Part shown: positions 43,315 through 51,995 of the stretch, piece after piece
How positions within the stretch are numbered: the first letter of the stretch is position 1
Layout: each line of letters begins with the position of its first letter
Assembly (NCBI GenBank): GCA_965249645.1
Contig: CBDFML010000012.1
Location: 1,364,001-1,428,000, forward strand
Direction: 5' to 3'
From: CAVOEB01 sp965249645
Lineage (GTDB): Bacteria > Pseudomonadota > Alphaproteobacteria > UBA828 > JAPUJA01
Length of the DNA: 64,000 nucleotides
Program-made: the position numbers and the translations under genes
Notes under the pieces: model-generated
Seen by the model: only the letters and a program-made list of their open reading frames with translations
Told to the model about the DNA's origin: nothing
Databases searched by the model: none

Positions 43315-45693
43315 TTAGCCCGCGGGCTCAAGCCGCGCCGGATAACGCTCGGCGAACGCCTCGATCTCGTAAGCCACACCGTCACGCGCCGCGATGTCCG
43401 GCGGCAGATAGCCCAGCAGCACCGGGCGGCCAATGGCGTGTCCGAAGGTTGCGCTCGAAATTGAGCCGACCACCTCGCCGTCCGCCACCACTGCCTCGCC
43501 CCCGAACACGGGGGTCTTCTCGTCGAGGGTGAAGCGGCGCAGGCTCCATGTTGCGCCGTCCTTTGCGATTTGGGCCAACGCTTCGCGCCCCAGGAACTCG
43601 CCCTTGTCCGGTGCGACCGCGAGGCCGCAGTCGTAGGGCGAAACGTCCGTGTTAATGTCCGCGCCCCAGCGCGGCACGCCGGCCTCGATGCGCAAACTGT
43701 CGAGCGCCCGGTGGCCGACATCGACGACGCCCAGATCGTCGACCGCATCGCGCAGCCGGTCGTAAACGTAGCGCGCGCATTCGGCGGCGCAATGAAGCTC
43801 GATCGCGGGCAGACCGAAACCGGCATGGCGGACCGCCAGCGCGGGTGCATCGCCCAGCTCGATCTCGCGCGCCGTATCCAGAAGCCATTCGTCCGCGCCC
43901 ACAGCGGTTCCGGAAATACGAGACAGGAGTTCGAGCCCGAGTGGTCCGAGCAAGCCGATTGCTGTCAGGTCGGTGGAAGCATCGCGAACCGCGACGTCGT
44001 GGATTTCTGTATGGCCGTCGAGCCAGGCAAAATCGCGTGCCGTGGTCGAGGCGCCGCCCACAAGAATGAAGCGATCGGGCGCGAGGCGTGCGACGAGCAA
44101 TTCCGCTTCGACGCCGCCGCTCTCGTTGCAGAACGGACTGCGCCGGACGCCGCCCGCGGGCAGGTCGAGATCGGCCGCGCCAAGAGCCTGAAGGAAGGTG
44201 AGTGCGCCCGGCCCCGAAACGTCGAACCGGCTTTGGCTTGTCAGGTCGGCGATCCCGCCGGTTTTAAGCGCGGTGCAATGTTCGGCGGCGACGAACTCGA
44301 ACCAGTTGGGCCAGCCGTAGGACGCCTCCTCGACGGGGGCCGTGCCCTCGGGCGCAAACCAGTTGGGCCGGGTCCAGCCGAACGACGTGCCCCATACCGC
44401 GCCGCGTGCCGCGAGAACACCGTGCAGCGAGCCGGTGCGTGCGCCGATATCGAGACCGCGTTCTTCGCCGGGATAATGGATTTCGTAATGGTGGCCCATG
44501 CCGTACTGCGCGGATTCATAAACAAAGTCGCGGGCATAGTGGGTCGGCGCGAAGCGGTGCATGTCGAAACGCCAGAGATCGAGGCTGGGCCGACCCTCGA
44601 CCAGCCATTCCGCGACCACCCGGCCGAGGCCGCCGCCCTGGCCGATCCCGGCGGTGACCCCGCAGGCGAGGAAGAAATTTTCGACGCCCGGCGCAAAGCC
44701 CAGAATCGGTTCGACGTCGGGCGTGGTGGGCAGCGGGCCGTTGATCAGGCTGCGGATACCGACCTCGTTGAGGAACGGCAACCGGCGCACGAGGGGTGGA
44801 ACGGATTCGGACCAGCGGTCCCAGTTTTCGGGCAGGAGCTCGCGGCCAAAGTCGGGGGGAATGCCGTCGCGCCCGAACGGCGGGTTGACCGAATCGACGG
44901 CGCCGACCAGCAGGCCGCCGACCTCGGGCCGGGCGTAGAGGTAGCTGTCATTGTCGCGCAGGACGGGCAGGTTCTTGGGCATGTCCGGATAGGGCTCGGT
45001 GATGATGTACTGATTCTCGAGGGCGCAGGTCGGCACGTTGAGGCCTGCCAGCGCCGCGATCTCGCCCGCCCAGTTGCCGCCCGCGTTGACCACGACCTCG
45101 GCGCGCATGGTGCCCTGGTCGGTGACGACCTCGACGATCCGTCCGTCGCGCTGGACGAGGCCGGTGACGCGCACGCCCTCGTGAATTACCGCGCCGCCCA
45201 TACGCGCGCCTCGGGCGATGGCCTGGGTCAGGCTGGCCGGTTCGGCGTAGCCCTCGGAGGGACAGAAGATGCCGCCCACGACGCCCTCGGGGCTCATCAG
45301 GGGATAGAGCTCGGCGGCCTCCCTGGGGCCGACGAGTTCGACCTCGAGGCCGAAAGTGCGCGCGGCCGTAAGTTGGGCGCGCAACTCCATCATGCGGGCT
45401 TGCGAACCGGCGACGCACAGGCAGCCGACCGGGCGCCACTCGGGATTGAGCCCGGTCTCTGCTTCCAGCCGGCCGTAGAGCTCGACGCTCATCCGGGCGA
45501 TGCGAGAGAGATTGGCGGAGGTGCGAAGCAATCCAATATTGCCCGCCGCGTGCCAAGTCGAGCCGTGGGTGATGCCGCTTTTTTCGAGCACCGCGACATC
45601 GGTCTTGCCCATCTTCGTCAGCCAGTAGGCGATGGAACAGCCGACGATGCCACCTCCGATGATTATGATTTCGTGGTCGTTCAGGCTTGCCAT
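43315..45693 (-). CDS. Dimethylglycine/sarcosine dehydrogenase-like FAD-GcvT fusion
   Basis: A 792-residue two-part enzyme. The N-terminal FAD half (about 1-400) has IIIIGGGIVGCSIAYWLTK and THGSTWHAAG, in which His48 matches the covalent FAD-histidine of dimethylglycine and sarcosine dehydrogenases. The C-terminal half (about 425-790) is an FAO/GcvT aminomethyltransferase-like folate domain. Such enzymes demethylate N-methylglycines and pass the one-carbon unit to tetrahydrofolate as methylene-THF. The length is slightly below the mammalian enzymes. It is the third gene of an operon with two SDR-like genes upstream. Confidence 0.9.
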   Translation of the reverse strand: MASLNDHEIIIIGGGIVGCSIAYWLTKMGKTDVAVLEKSGITHGSTWHAAGNIGLLRTSANLSRIARMSVELYGRLEAETGLNPEWRPVGCLCVAGSQARMMELRAQLTAARTFGLEVELVGPREAAELYPLMSPEGVVGGIFCPSEGYAEPASLTQAIARGARMGGAVIHEGVRVTGLVQRDGRIVEVVTDQGTMRAEVVVNAGGNWAGEIAALAGLNVPTCALENQYIITEPYPDMPKNLPVLRDNDSYLYARPEVGGLLVGAVDSVNPPFGRDGIPPDFGRELLPENWDRWSESVPPLVRRLPFLNEVGIRSLINGPLPTTPDVEPILGFAPGVENFFLACGVTAGIGQGGGLGRVVAEWLVEGRPSLDLWRFDMHRFAPTHYARDFVYESAQYGMGHHYEIHYPGEERGLDIGARTGSLHGVLAARGAVWGTSFGWTRPNWFAPEGTAPVEEASYGWPNWFEFVAAEHCTALKTGGIADLTSQSRFDVSGPGALTFLQALGAADLDLPAGGVRRSPFCNESGGVEAELLVARLAPDRFILVGGASTTARDFAWLDGHTEIHDVAVRDASTDLTAIGLLGPLGLELLSRISGTAVGADEWLLDTAREIELGDAPALAVRHAGFGLPAIELHCAAECARYVYDRLRDAVDDLGVVDVGHRALDSLRIEAGVPRWGADINTDVSPYDCGLAVAPDKGEFLGREALAQIAKDGATWSLRRFTLDEKTPVFGGEAVVADGEVVGSISSATFGHAIGRPVLLGYLPPDIAARDGVAYEIEAFAERYPARLEPAG

Positions 45694-45711
45694 GGCCGGT
45701 CTGTTCCGCGC

Positions 45712-46467
45712 CTAAAGCGCGCGGTGGTGGCCGCCGTCGACATAGACGCTCTCGCCGGTGATGTAGCTGGTCTCGTCGGACAGGAAAAGCGCACAGTTAC
45801 GCGCGATCTCGTCGAAGCTGGCGGCCCGCTGCATGGGCAGGTTGCTGTAGGTCTCCGCGTCGCCGACATTTTCGACGTAGCCCACGAGAATCGTGTTCAT
45901 GCGGATGTTGTGGCGCGCGTACTTGTCGGAATAGAGGCGAGTAAAGCTGGAAAGCGCCGCCCGGGTCGAGGAGGAGAACGGGTATTCGGACTGGGGTTCG
46001 ATCGCGCAGGACGCTGAGATATTGACCAAAGATCCACCGCCGTGTTCGCGGAAGTGCGGCGTCATGGCGCGCGCCATGCGCACCACGTTGAGGACGAAGA
46101 GATCGAGGTTCTCGTGCCAGTCTTCGTCGGGGATGTCGAGCAGGTGGGCATTTGCTTTCGCGTCCGGGTCGAAATAAGGCCGCTTCGATTCCAGACCGAC
46201 GGACCATTTCTCGAAACCGGTGTTGTTGACCACCGCGTCGACCCGCCCATAGGCCTCGATCGCCGCCGAGACGAGGCCTTCGATGTCGGCGGGCTCGGTA
46301 ACGGAGCCCTGCAGGCCGACCGCGCCCAGTTCGTCCGCGAGCTCGACGCTGCGCGTGGACGGCGACATAAGCGCCAGCCGATAGCCGCGCCGGTGCAGGT
46401 CGCGCGCAATCGCCGCGCCGATGCCCTGGCCTGCGGCGGTGACGATGGCGGCGGGGCGTTCGGTCAC
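45712..46467 (-). CDS. SDR-fold protein lacking the catalytic Tyr/Lys
   Basis: A 251-residue SDR with a normal cofactor motif (TAAGQGIG) and NNTG. In the active-site helix YxxxK is replaced by S-S-T-R (PFSSSTRAALSSF). The start is GTG 46467 with GAGGAAG upstream. It is a tandem paralogue of the next gene (46478-47230), shares LMSPS.RSVELA.ELG, and has an insert around residues 90-115. It may bind NAD(P) without classical catalysis, or use other residues. Confidence 0.85.
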   Translation of the reverse strand: MTERPAAIVTAAGQGIGAAIARDLHRRGYRLALMSPSTRSVELADELGAVGLQGSVTEPADIEGLVSAAIEAYGRVDAVVNNTGFEKWSVGLESKRPYFDPDAKANAHLLDIPDEDWHENLDLFVLNVVRMARAMTPHFREHGGGSLVNISASCAIEPQSEYPFSSSTRAALSSFTRLYSDKYARHNIRMNTILVGYVENVGDAETYSNLPMQRAASFDEIARNCALFLSDETSYITGESVYVDGGHHRAL

Positions 46468-46477
46468 GGCATCTTCC

Positions 46478-47230
46478 TCACAGGGACCGGTTGACGCCGC
46501 CGTCGACGAACAGGTTCTCGCCGGCGATGTAACTTGCGTCCTCGCCCAGGAAGGCGATGCAGTTGCGCGCGATCTCGTCGAGGCTGGCGGCGCGGCCCAT
46601 GGGGATGGTGCGATAAGCCTCGTCGGGGTAGTCGAGGCTGGCGACGTAGCCCAGCAGCAGATTGTTCATGCGAATGCCATCACGGGCGTACAAGTCGCTG
46701 TAGAGCTTGACGAAGGACGAGAGCACGGTGCGGATGGTCGACGACATGGGGTAGTCGAGCATGGGCAACTGGGCGCAGATCGCCGAAATGTTTACCATCG
46801 CACCGCCTCCCTGACGCTGCATCACCGGCGTGACGGCGCGCGCCATACGAACCACGTTGAGCAGGAAGAGATCGAGCGCCTCGTGCCAGTAATCGTCGGG
46901 CACGTCGAGGGGGTCGGTCTTAGCCTCCCAGTTGAACGCGGCACCGAACGAGCCCTCGACCACGGAATATTTCTCGTAGCCGGTGTTGTTGACCACCGCG
47001 TCGATGCGGCCGTAGGTTTCCAGTGCGGCGGCGACCAGCCGGTCGATATCCGCCTGCTCGGTGACCGAGCCGGAAAAGCCGATGCCGCCCAGCTCGCGGG
47101 CAAGCTCGACGCTGCGCTCCGAGGGCGACATTAGGGCGAGGCGATAGCCCTTCGCGTGCAGCGCACGGGCGCAGGCGGTGCCGATTCCCCGGCCCGCGGC
47201 GGTCACGATGGCGACTGGCTGATCGGCCAC
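46478..47230 (-). CDS. SDR-fold protein lacking the catalytic Tyr/Lys, tandem paralogue
   Basis: A 250-residue SDR starting at GTG 47230 after AAGGGAGA. TAAGRGIG and NNTGYEKYS are present. The catalytic position reads PMSSTIRTVLSSF, again without Tyr or Lys. It lies ten bases upstream of its paralogue and is the first gene of the operon ending in the dimethylglycine/sarcosine dehydrogenase. The two may form a heteromer. A much longer open frame reaching 48556 is antisense to the next gene and not real. Confidence 0.85.
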   Translation of the reverse strand: MADQPVAIVTAAGRGIGTACARALHAKGYRLALMSPSERSVELARELGGIGFSGSVTEQADIDRLVAAALETYGRIDAVVNNTGYEKYSVVEGSFGAAFNWEAKTDPLDVPDDYWHEALDLFLLNVVRMARAVTPVMQRQGGGAMVNISAICAQLPMLDYPMSSTIRTVLSSFVKLYSDLYARDGIRMNNLLLGYVASLDYPDEAYRTIPMGRAASLDEIARNCIAFLGEDASYIAGENLFVDGGVNRSL

Positions 47231-47347
47231 GCGGCTCTCCCTTCCGGGCCGGAGCGTGGAGCCTTGCGGAGACGCTGTCAACGCGTAGCACGCCATGTTA
47301 GGTTCCGCGGCCAATTTGCCGTCATGACCGATATCGAGAGGAATTTT

Positions 47348-48616
47348 ATGGGCAAGACGATTGCGGTGTTTCCGGAGCCCGGCGCCATCGGGCCGGTGAT
47401 GAACCTGGTGGGGATCTGTCAGGGCCTGCGTGATATGGGCCACAAGCCCGTCTTCGTCCTGGAACCGGGCCTGAAGGGCACGGTCGAAGGTTACGGCTTC
47501 GAGGAAAAGCACATCACCTGCATGGAACCCATGAGCGAGGAGGAGCAGGCCAAGTACTGGGACGACTTCATGATCAAGTACATGCCCAGTTTCCGGACCT
47601 CGCCCCTCGAGCAGGTGCCGACCTACGTCAGGGGTTGCTGGGAGGCCATCGTCTACACCTCGGAATGGTCGGTGAAGAACGGGCTGGACAAGGTGATTGC
47701 CGAGATCAAGCCCGATCTGATCATCAACGACAACGTCGCGCTCTACCCCGCGACCCAGCAGGCAGGCTGTCCGTGGGTGCGGATGGTCTCGTGTTCGGAA
47801 AACGAAATTACCGACCCGGATATTCCGCCTCACCTGTCGGGCTGCAGCGAGAACGATAAGGCATGCTTCCAGGCCTACAAGTCGGCGTTCGAGAAGCATG
47901 TGAAGGAGATCCACGACGGGTTCATGGATTTCCTCGAAACCCAGGGCTGTGAGCGCCTGCCCTTCCCCTATCTCAACCTGATGCTCTATCCCAAGCCGCT
48001 TCGCTTTAACCGGCGCACCCTGCTTGACCCGGCGAAGTTCGTCTATCTCGACGGCTGCGTGCGCAAGGAAACCGAGAGCTACGAAGTGCCGACGTTCAAG
48101 GCCAACAACGACAAGCCGTTGATCTATTTCAGTTACGGCAGCCTGGGCGTGACCGATGTCGAGTTGATCAAGCGGATCATCACGCTGATCGGCAATGCGC
48201 CCTACCGGATGCTGGTCAATGTGGGCGACTATATGGACGAGTACGACACGCCGCCGGACAACGTGATCCTCTCGTCGTGGTACAAGCAGACCGCCGTGCT
48301 GCCCCATGCCGACGCCTTCATCCAGCATGGCGGCAACAACAGCTTCAACGAGAGCCTCTATTACGGCATCCCGCCGATCGTTATGCCGTTCGTCTGGGAC
48401 GGCCACGACAATGCAACAAGGGTCAACGACACCAGGCACGGCATCGGCATGAACCGCTACGAATGGAGCGATGAGGAGCTGTTGGCCAACATCGAGACCA
48501 TTTTTCACGACGAAGAAATGCGCGCCAATGTCAAGGCGACGAGCGAGTACATGCAAGCCCAGGACGGGAGGATGCGTGCGGCCAACGCCATCAACGATCT
48601 GTTGGAGAGCCTTTAA
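47348..48616 (+). CDS. GT1-like (UDP-glycosyltransferase/MGT-type) protein
   Basis: A 422-residue GT-B protein. The N-terminal half begins MGKTIAVFPEPGAIGPVMNL. The C-terminal half has the donor-binding region IYFSYGSLG, 'VLPHADAFIQHGGNNSFNES', YYGIPPIVMPFVWDGHDNA, close to the UGT signature HGG-x-x-S..E...G.P....P...DQ, with Asp-Gly-His-Asp where UGTs have D-Q. The ATG at 47348 follows GAGAGG. It is followed two bases later by a cupin gene. Donor and acceptor are unknown, and a non-glycosyl role is possible. A related protein is encoded at 50606-51892 on the other strand. Confidence 0.85.
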   Translation: MGKTIAVFPEPGAIGPVMNLVGICQGLRDMGHKPVFVLEPGLKGTVEGYGFEEKHITCMEPMSEEEQAKYWDDFMIKYMPSFRTSPLEQVPTYVRGCWEAIVYTSEWSVKNGLDKVIAEIKPDLIINDNVALYPATQQAGCPWVRMVSCSENEITDPDIPPHLSGCSENDKACFQAYKSAFEKHVKEIHDGFMDFLETQGCERLPFPYLNLMLYPKPLRFNRRTLLDPAKFVYLDGCVRKETESYEVPTFKANNDKPLIYFSYGSLGVTDVELIKRIITLIGNAPYRMLVNVGDYMDEYDTPPDNVILSSWYKQTAVLPHADAFIQHGGNNSFNESLYYGIPPIVMPFVWDGHDNATRVNDTRHGIGMNRYEWSDEELLANIETIFHDEEMRANVKATSEYMQAQDGRMRAANAINDLLESL

Positions 48617-48618
48617 TC

Positions 48619-48981
48619 ATGGTTGACGCGGTTTCACTCAAGAACGCGGGCGACATCGATCCGGCGACCTATACCGACTTTGGCGAAGTGCCCAAGCCGC
48701 TCGGCGAGCCGGTCTCTCGCGAAAGCGGCCTGATCTTTTTCCAAAACGACGACAAGTCGTCGGAAATGGGCATTTGGCAAATCACGCCGGGGCGCTGGCG
48801 CTGCGAGGTCGGAACCGACGAGTTCTGCTACGTGCTCGCGGGTCACGCGATTTACACGAACGACGACGGCAAGGCGGTCGAACTCCGCGCCGGCTCGACC
48901 AGCGCCTTTCCCTCCGGCTGGAAGGGCACCTGCGAAATCATCGAAACCCTGCGCAAGGTCTACATGGCGCGCCAGGGTTAG
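48619..48981 (+). CDS. Cupin (DUF861/Cupin_3-type) protein, first copy
   Basis: A 120-residue single-domain cupin. The core is 'GRWRCEVGTDEFCYVLAGHA' with 'AFPSGWKGTCEIIETLRKVY' at the C-terminus, as in the EutQ/ureidoglycine-hydrolase-like Cupin_3 family. Of the usual cupin metal ligands only the Glu of GTDEF is evident, and the HxH pair is absent. It starts two bases after the GT stop. The next gene is a tandem copy. Confidence 0.85.
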   Translation: MVDAVSLKNAGDIDPATYTDFGEVPKPLGEPVSRESGLIFFQNDDKSSEMGIWQITPGRWRCEVGTDEFCYVLAGHAIYTNDDGKAVELRAGSTSAFPSGWKGTCEIIETLRKVYMARQG

Positions 48982-49022
48982 GACCAAACACCATCAACGA
49001 CGTTTTTCGGGAGATTCCAGAT

Positions 49023-49379
49023 ATGGTCGATGCCATCACAATCAAGGACGCCGGCGATCTCGATCCGGCGACGTTTACCGACTGGGGCGACGTCGCCAAG
49101 CCGCTCGGCGAGCGGGTTTCTCACGAAAGCGGCTTTATCATGTTCCAGAACGACGACAAATCGTCTGAAATGGGGCTTTGGCAATGCACGCCGGGAAGCT
49201 GGCGCTGCGAGGTCGAAAACGACGAGTTCTTCTACGTGCTCGCGGGCCGGGCGGTCTATAAAGCCGACGACGGCAAAGTAACCGAAATCGGCGCCGGCAT
49301 GACTTGCGCCTTTCCTTCGGGCTGGAAAGGCGACTGCGAGGTTGTCGAGACCATTCGCAAGGTCTACATGGCGCGCTAG
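49023..49379 (+). CDS. Cupin (DUF861/Cupin_3-type) protein, second copy
   Basis: A 118-residue cupin nearly parallel to the previous one along its full length (MVDAITIKDAGDLDPATFTD against MVDAVSLKNAGDIDPATYTD). The core is WRCEVENDEFFYVLAGRA. The ATG at 49023 is chosen by alignment with its twin; GGGAGA precedes it. Tandem duplication with retention suggests a two-subunit or two-ligand role within the GcvT operon. Confidence 0.85.
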   Translation: MVDAITIKDAGDLDPATFTDWGDVAKPLGERVSHESGFIMFQNDDKSSEMGLWQCTPGSWRCEVENDEFFYVLAGRAVYKADDGKVTEIGAGMTCAFPSGWKGDCEVVETIRKVYMAR

Positions 49380-49410
49380 GGGCGGATTCCAAAGCAGTAA
49401 GGAGAACGAT

Positions 49411-50511
49411 ATGCCAAGCAGAGTATCGGCGCTCGAAGCTCCCATCCGCGCGCTCGGCGCGGGCATGGGCGAATGGAACGACATGGACGTGGCGTTCACC
49501 TATCCCGGCGACATGAACGACGAGCACGACGCGATCCGCGATGCGGTGGGCATGTGGGACACCTCGGCGCTGACGAAAACCTGGGTGCGCGGGCCGGATG
49601 CGCTCGCGGCCGTGGATTATCTCGTCACTCGCAACATGGCCAAGATCTATGTCGGCAAGTCGGCCTATGTGCCGATCCTGAAAGACGACGGCCATTTCTG
49701 CGACGACGGCTTCATCTATCACCTCGAAGACGACGTCTTCCTCGCGGTCACCAGCATCGGCCCGACGCGCGAGCTGCTCCGGGACTGGGCCACGGGCAAA
49801 AACATCAGCATCGAACCCGACGAAGACCTGCATATGATTTCGGTTCAGGGCCCGAATTCGGGTGAGTTTCTGGACGCCCACACCGCGATGGACCTGTTCG
49901 GCCTGCGTTACTGCCACCAGGAAAAGACGGCGCTGTTCGGCCAGGAACGGATCATCTCGCGGACCGGCTATTCGGGCGAGCGGGGCTACGAGATTTTCGC
50001 ACCCGCGGACGGCGTCGTGGAACTCTGGGAACAGCTCATGGAGAACGGCGGGCCCTTGGGTCTACGGCCGGTTTCCTTCTCCGGACTGGAAATGGTTCAT
50101 ATCGAGAGCGGGCTCATGGCCTACTGTGCCGAGGCGACCGAGGAGAACACTCCCTGGGAGATCGATTTCGGTTGGGCGATCTCGCGGACGAAGGGAGATT
50201 TTCGGGGCCGCGAGGCGCTGTTTGCGCTGGAAGGCAAGGAGAAGGTGAAGCTCCGCGGCCTCGTCGCGGAGCACGACGCCGTGGTGGAGCATTTCGCCGA
50301 GCTGTCGATCGACGGCGAGAAGGTCGGCTTCGTGACGACCCCGGCTTATTCCAAGCGGCTGGGCCAGTCGCTGGCATTGGTCCACGTTGCCCCGAGTGCC
50401 GCCGAGCCCGGAACCCGGGTGGAATTGAAAGGCCCGACGATCCAGTGCCCGGCGAGCATCGCAAGCATTCCTTTCGTCGATCCCGAACGCAAACGCATGC
50501 ACGCGATGTAG
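49411..50511 (+). CDS. GcvT-family aminomethyltransferase/demethylase-like protein
   Basis: A 366-residue folate-dependent GcvT-fold protein. 'VGMWDTSALTKTWVRGPDAL' and 'SVQGPNSGEFLD' give the folate-binding frame, with 'ISRTGYSGERGYEIFAP' and GLEMVHIESGLMAY. It is distinct from glycine-cleavage GcvT in lacking gcvH/gcvP neighbours, and is closer in layout to stand-alone demethylases such as DmdA. The ATG at 49411 has AAGGAGA. It is the last gene of the GT-cupin-cupin-GcvT operon. A methyl-group transfer from an N- or S-methyl substrate to tetrahydrofolate is likely. Confidence 0.88.
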   Translation: MPSRVSALEAPIRALGAGMGEWNDMDVAFTYPGDMNDEHDAIRDAVGMWDTSALTKTWVRGPDALAAVDYLVTRNMAKIYVGKSAYVPILKDDGHFCDDGFIYHLEDDVFLAVTSIGPTRELLRDWATGKNISIEPDEDLHMISVQGPNSGEFLDAHTAMDLFGLRYCHQEKTALFGQERIISRTGYSGERGYEIFAPADGVVELWEQLMENGGPLGLRPVSFSGLEMVHIESGLMAYCAEATEENTPWEIDFGWAISRTKGDFRGREALFALEGKEKVKLRGLVAEHDAVVEHFAELSIDGEKVGFVTTPAYSKRLGQSLALVHVAPSAAEPGTRVELKGPTIQCPASIASIPFVDPERKRMHAM

Positions 50512-50549
50512 CGAGCGGTGATTAAGCCGTTCCGTCGCCACGTAGGCTC

Positions 50550-50602
50550 ACGCCGCATAAGCGACGGCCCGCAGTCGCGAGCCTGCGAATTCCTCGGAAT
50601 TC
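50550..50602. repeat. Multi-hairpin intergenic repeat, copy D
   Basis: It fills the convergent spacer between the GcvT-like and second GT1-like genes. Stems are around GCCGC-ATAA-GCGAC (50552-50564), GCCCGC/GCGAGC and a strong GAATTCC/GGAATTC (50587-50593 with 50596-50602). It shares 'cgccgcataagcg.cggcccgc' with copies B and C. The last stem could help terminate both genes. Confidence 0.65.
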
Positions 50603-50605
50603 ACC

Positions 50606-51892
50606 TTAAGCCCTTGCGAGGATATCGATCAGGATGTCGGCCGCTTTCGCGCGGCCATGCTGCTTTTGCATGTGGGCGCTGATAGACGCGAGCCGGGCGT
50701 GCATCGCCTTGTCGGTCATCAGCCGATCGAGAGTGGCCGCGAACTCGTCGTCGCTCCAGTCGTAACGGGGCAACTGCGCGCCGTAGCCCTTGTCTTCGAT
50801 GCGCTGGGCGTTGTCGTGACCGTCCCAGCAGAACGGCATGATCAGCGCCGGCTTGCCGAAATAGAGCGATTCGGTGAACGTGTTGTTGCCGCCGTGATGG
50901 ATGACGATATCCGCTTGCGGAATCACCGACGGCTGGGGGAACCAGGGCGCCAGGTGGATATTGCCGGGCACATTCTTATAGGCGTCGACATTGTTGCCGA
51001 CATTGATCAGCGCGCGGTAGGGAAGCTTACCGATGACCTCGATCTGGCGTTTGATCAGATCGACATCGCCCTCGTTCATGCTGCCCGAACTGATGTAGAG
51101 AAGCGGCTTGTCGGCGTGATTTTCGAAGTCGGGAACGGTGTAGGGATCGTCCTGGCGGACGCAGCCCTCGAGATACTGAAACAGCGCCGGATCGAGAGGG
51201 TGGCGACGCTTGAAATGGAGCGGCTCGGGATAGAGCAGAAGGTTCATGGTCGGTGACGTTTCCAGAAACTGACCCGGGGGATAGGGCGCCTCGCCCACGG
51301 AATCGAGAAACGCGTTGAAGCGGTCGTGGACCGGCTTGATGACCTCGAGGAAGCGCGACCGGTAGGCCTCGAATCCGGCCTTGTCGTGCTCGCCGCAGCC
51401 CGAGAGATGGGGCGGGATGTCGGGATCGACGATCTCGTTCTCGGAGCATGAGGTGATACGGACCCAGGGGCAGCCCGCGTTCTTGATCGCCGGGAACATG
51501 ATGCAGTTATCGAGGCAGACCAGGTCGGGTTCGATCTCGCTGAGCGCCTGAACAAGGTCCGGTTGCGCATAAACCGAGGTTCCGACGATGGTGTCCCAGC
51601 ATTCGAGGACGTAATTCGGAATCTGGTCGTATGCCGAAAGCCGAAAATGAGGGATGTGAGAGGTGATGAAGTCCCGCCACCACTGACTGGCGGAGTCCGT
51701 GTCCATCGGCTCAGACATGGCGACCGAGCGTACGGGAAACCCGAATTTCTTGAACACGCCCTCGAACGCGCTGTCCGCCACGAAGACCGGATTGTGACCT
51801 CGTTCGCGTAGCACCTGCGCGATGCCCACGCAATTCATCGACGGGCCGAATGTCGCCTCGGGAAAAAACACGATGGTCTTGCTATCCGTCAC
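50606..51892 (-). CDS. GT1-like (UDP-glycosyltransferase/MGT-type) protein, second
   Basis: A 428-residue relative of the protein at 47348-48616, matching over its full length (CSENEI.DPDIPPHLSGC, HGGNN.F.ESLY.G.P, MPFCWDGHDNA). The start is GTG 51892 with GAGGAG upstream. It is encoded on the opposite strand, converging on the GcvT-like gene and divergent from a GH84-like hydrolase. Two such paralogues around one cupin-GcvT unit imply they belong to the same pathway. Confidence 0.85.
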   Translation of the reverse strand: MTDSKTIVFFPEATFGPSMNCVGIAQVLRERGHNPVFVADSAFEGVFKKFGFPVRSVAMSEPMDTDSASQWWRDFITSHIPHFRLSAYDQIPNYVLECWDTIVGTSVYAQPDLVQALSEIEPDLVCLDNCIMFPAIKNAGCPWVRITSCSENEIVDPDIPPHLSGCGEHDKAGFEAYRSRFLEVIKPVHDRFNAFLDSVGEAPYPPGQFLETSPTMNLLLYPEPLHFKRRHPLDPALFQYLEGCVRQDDPYTVPDFENHADKPLLYISSGSMNEGDVDLIKRQIEVIGKLPYRALINVGNNVDAYKNVPGNIHLAPWFPQPSVIPQADIVIHHGGNNTFTESLYFGKPALIMPFCWDGHDNAQRIEDKGYGAQLPRYDWSDDEFAATLDRLMTDKAMHARLASISAHMQKQHGRAKAADILIDILARA

Positions 51893-51995
51893 GCCTCGCT
51901 CCTCTTGCCAATCAAAACGCCGCCGACCATAACACTGAACAATCCCGCCGCCGATAATCACGCGGCGGATAACATGGCCATGAAGGGATAGGGCG

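Noticed and set aside
46478..48556. 692-codon version of the SDR gene
   Set aside because: The extension beyond GTG 47230 is antisense to the GT1-like gene; the SDR N-terminus and ribosome-binding site fix the start at 47230.
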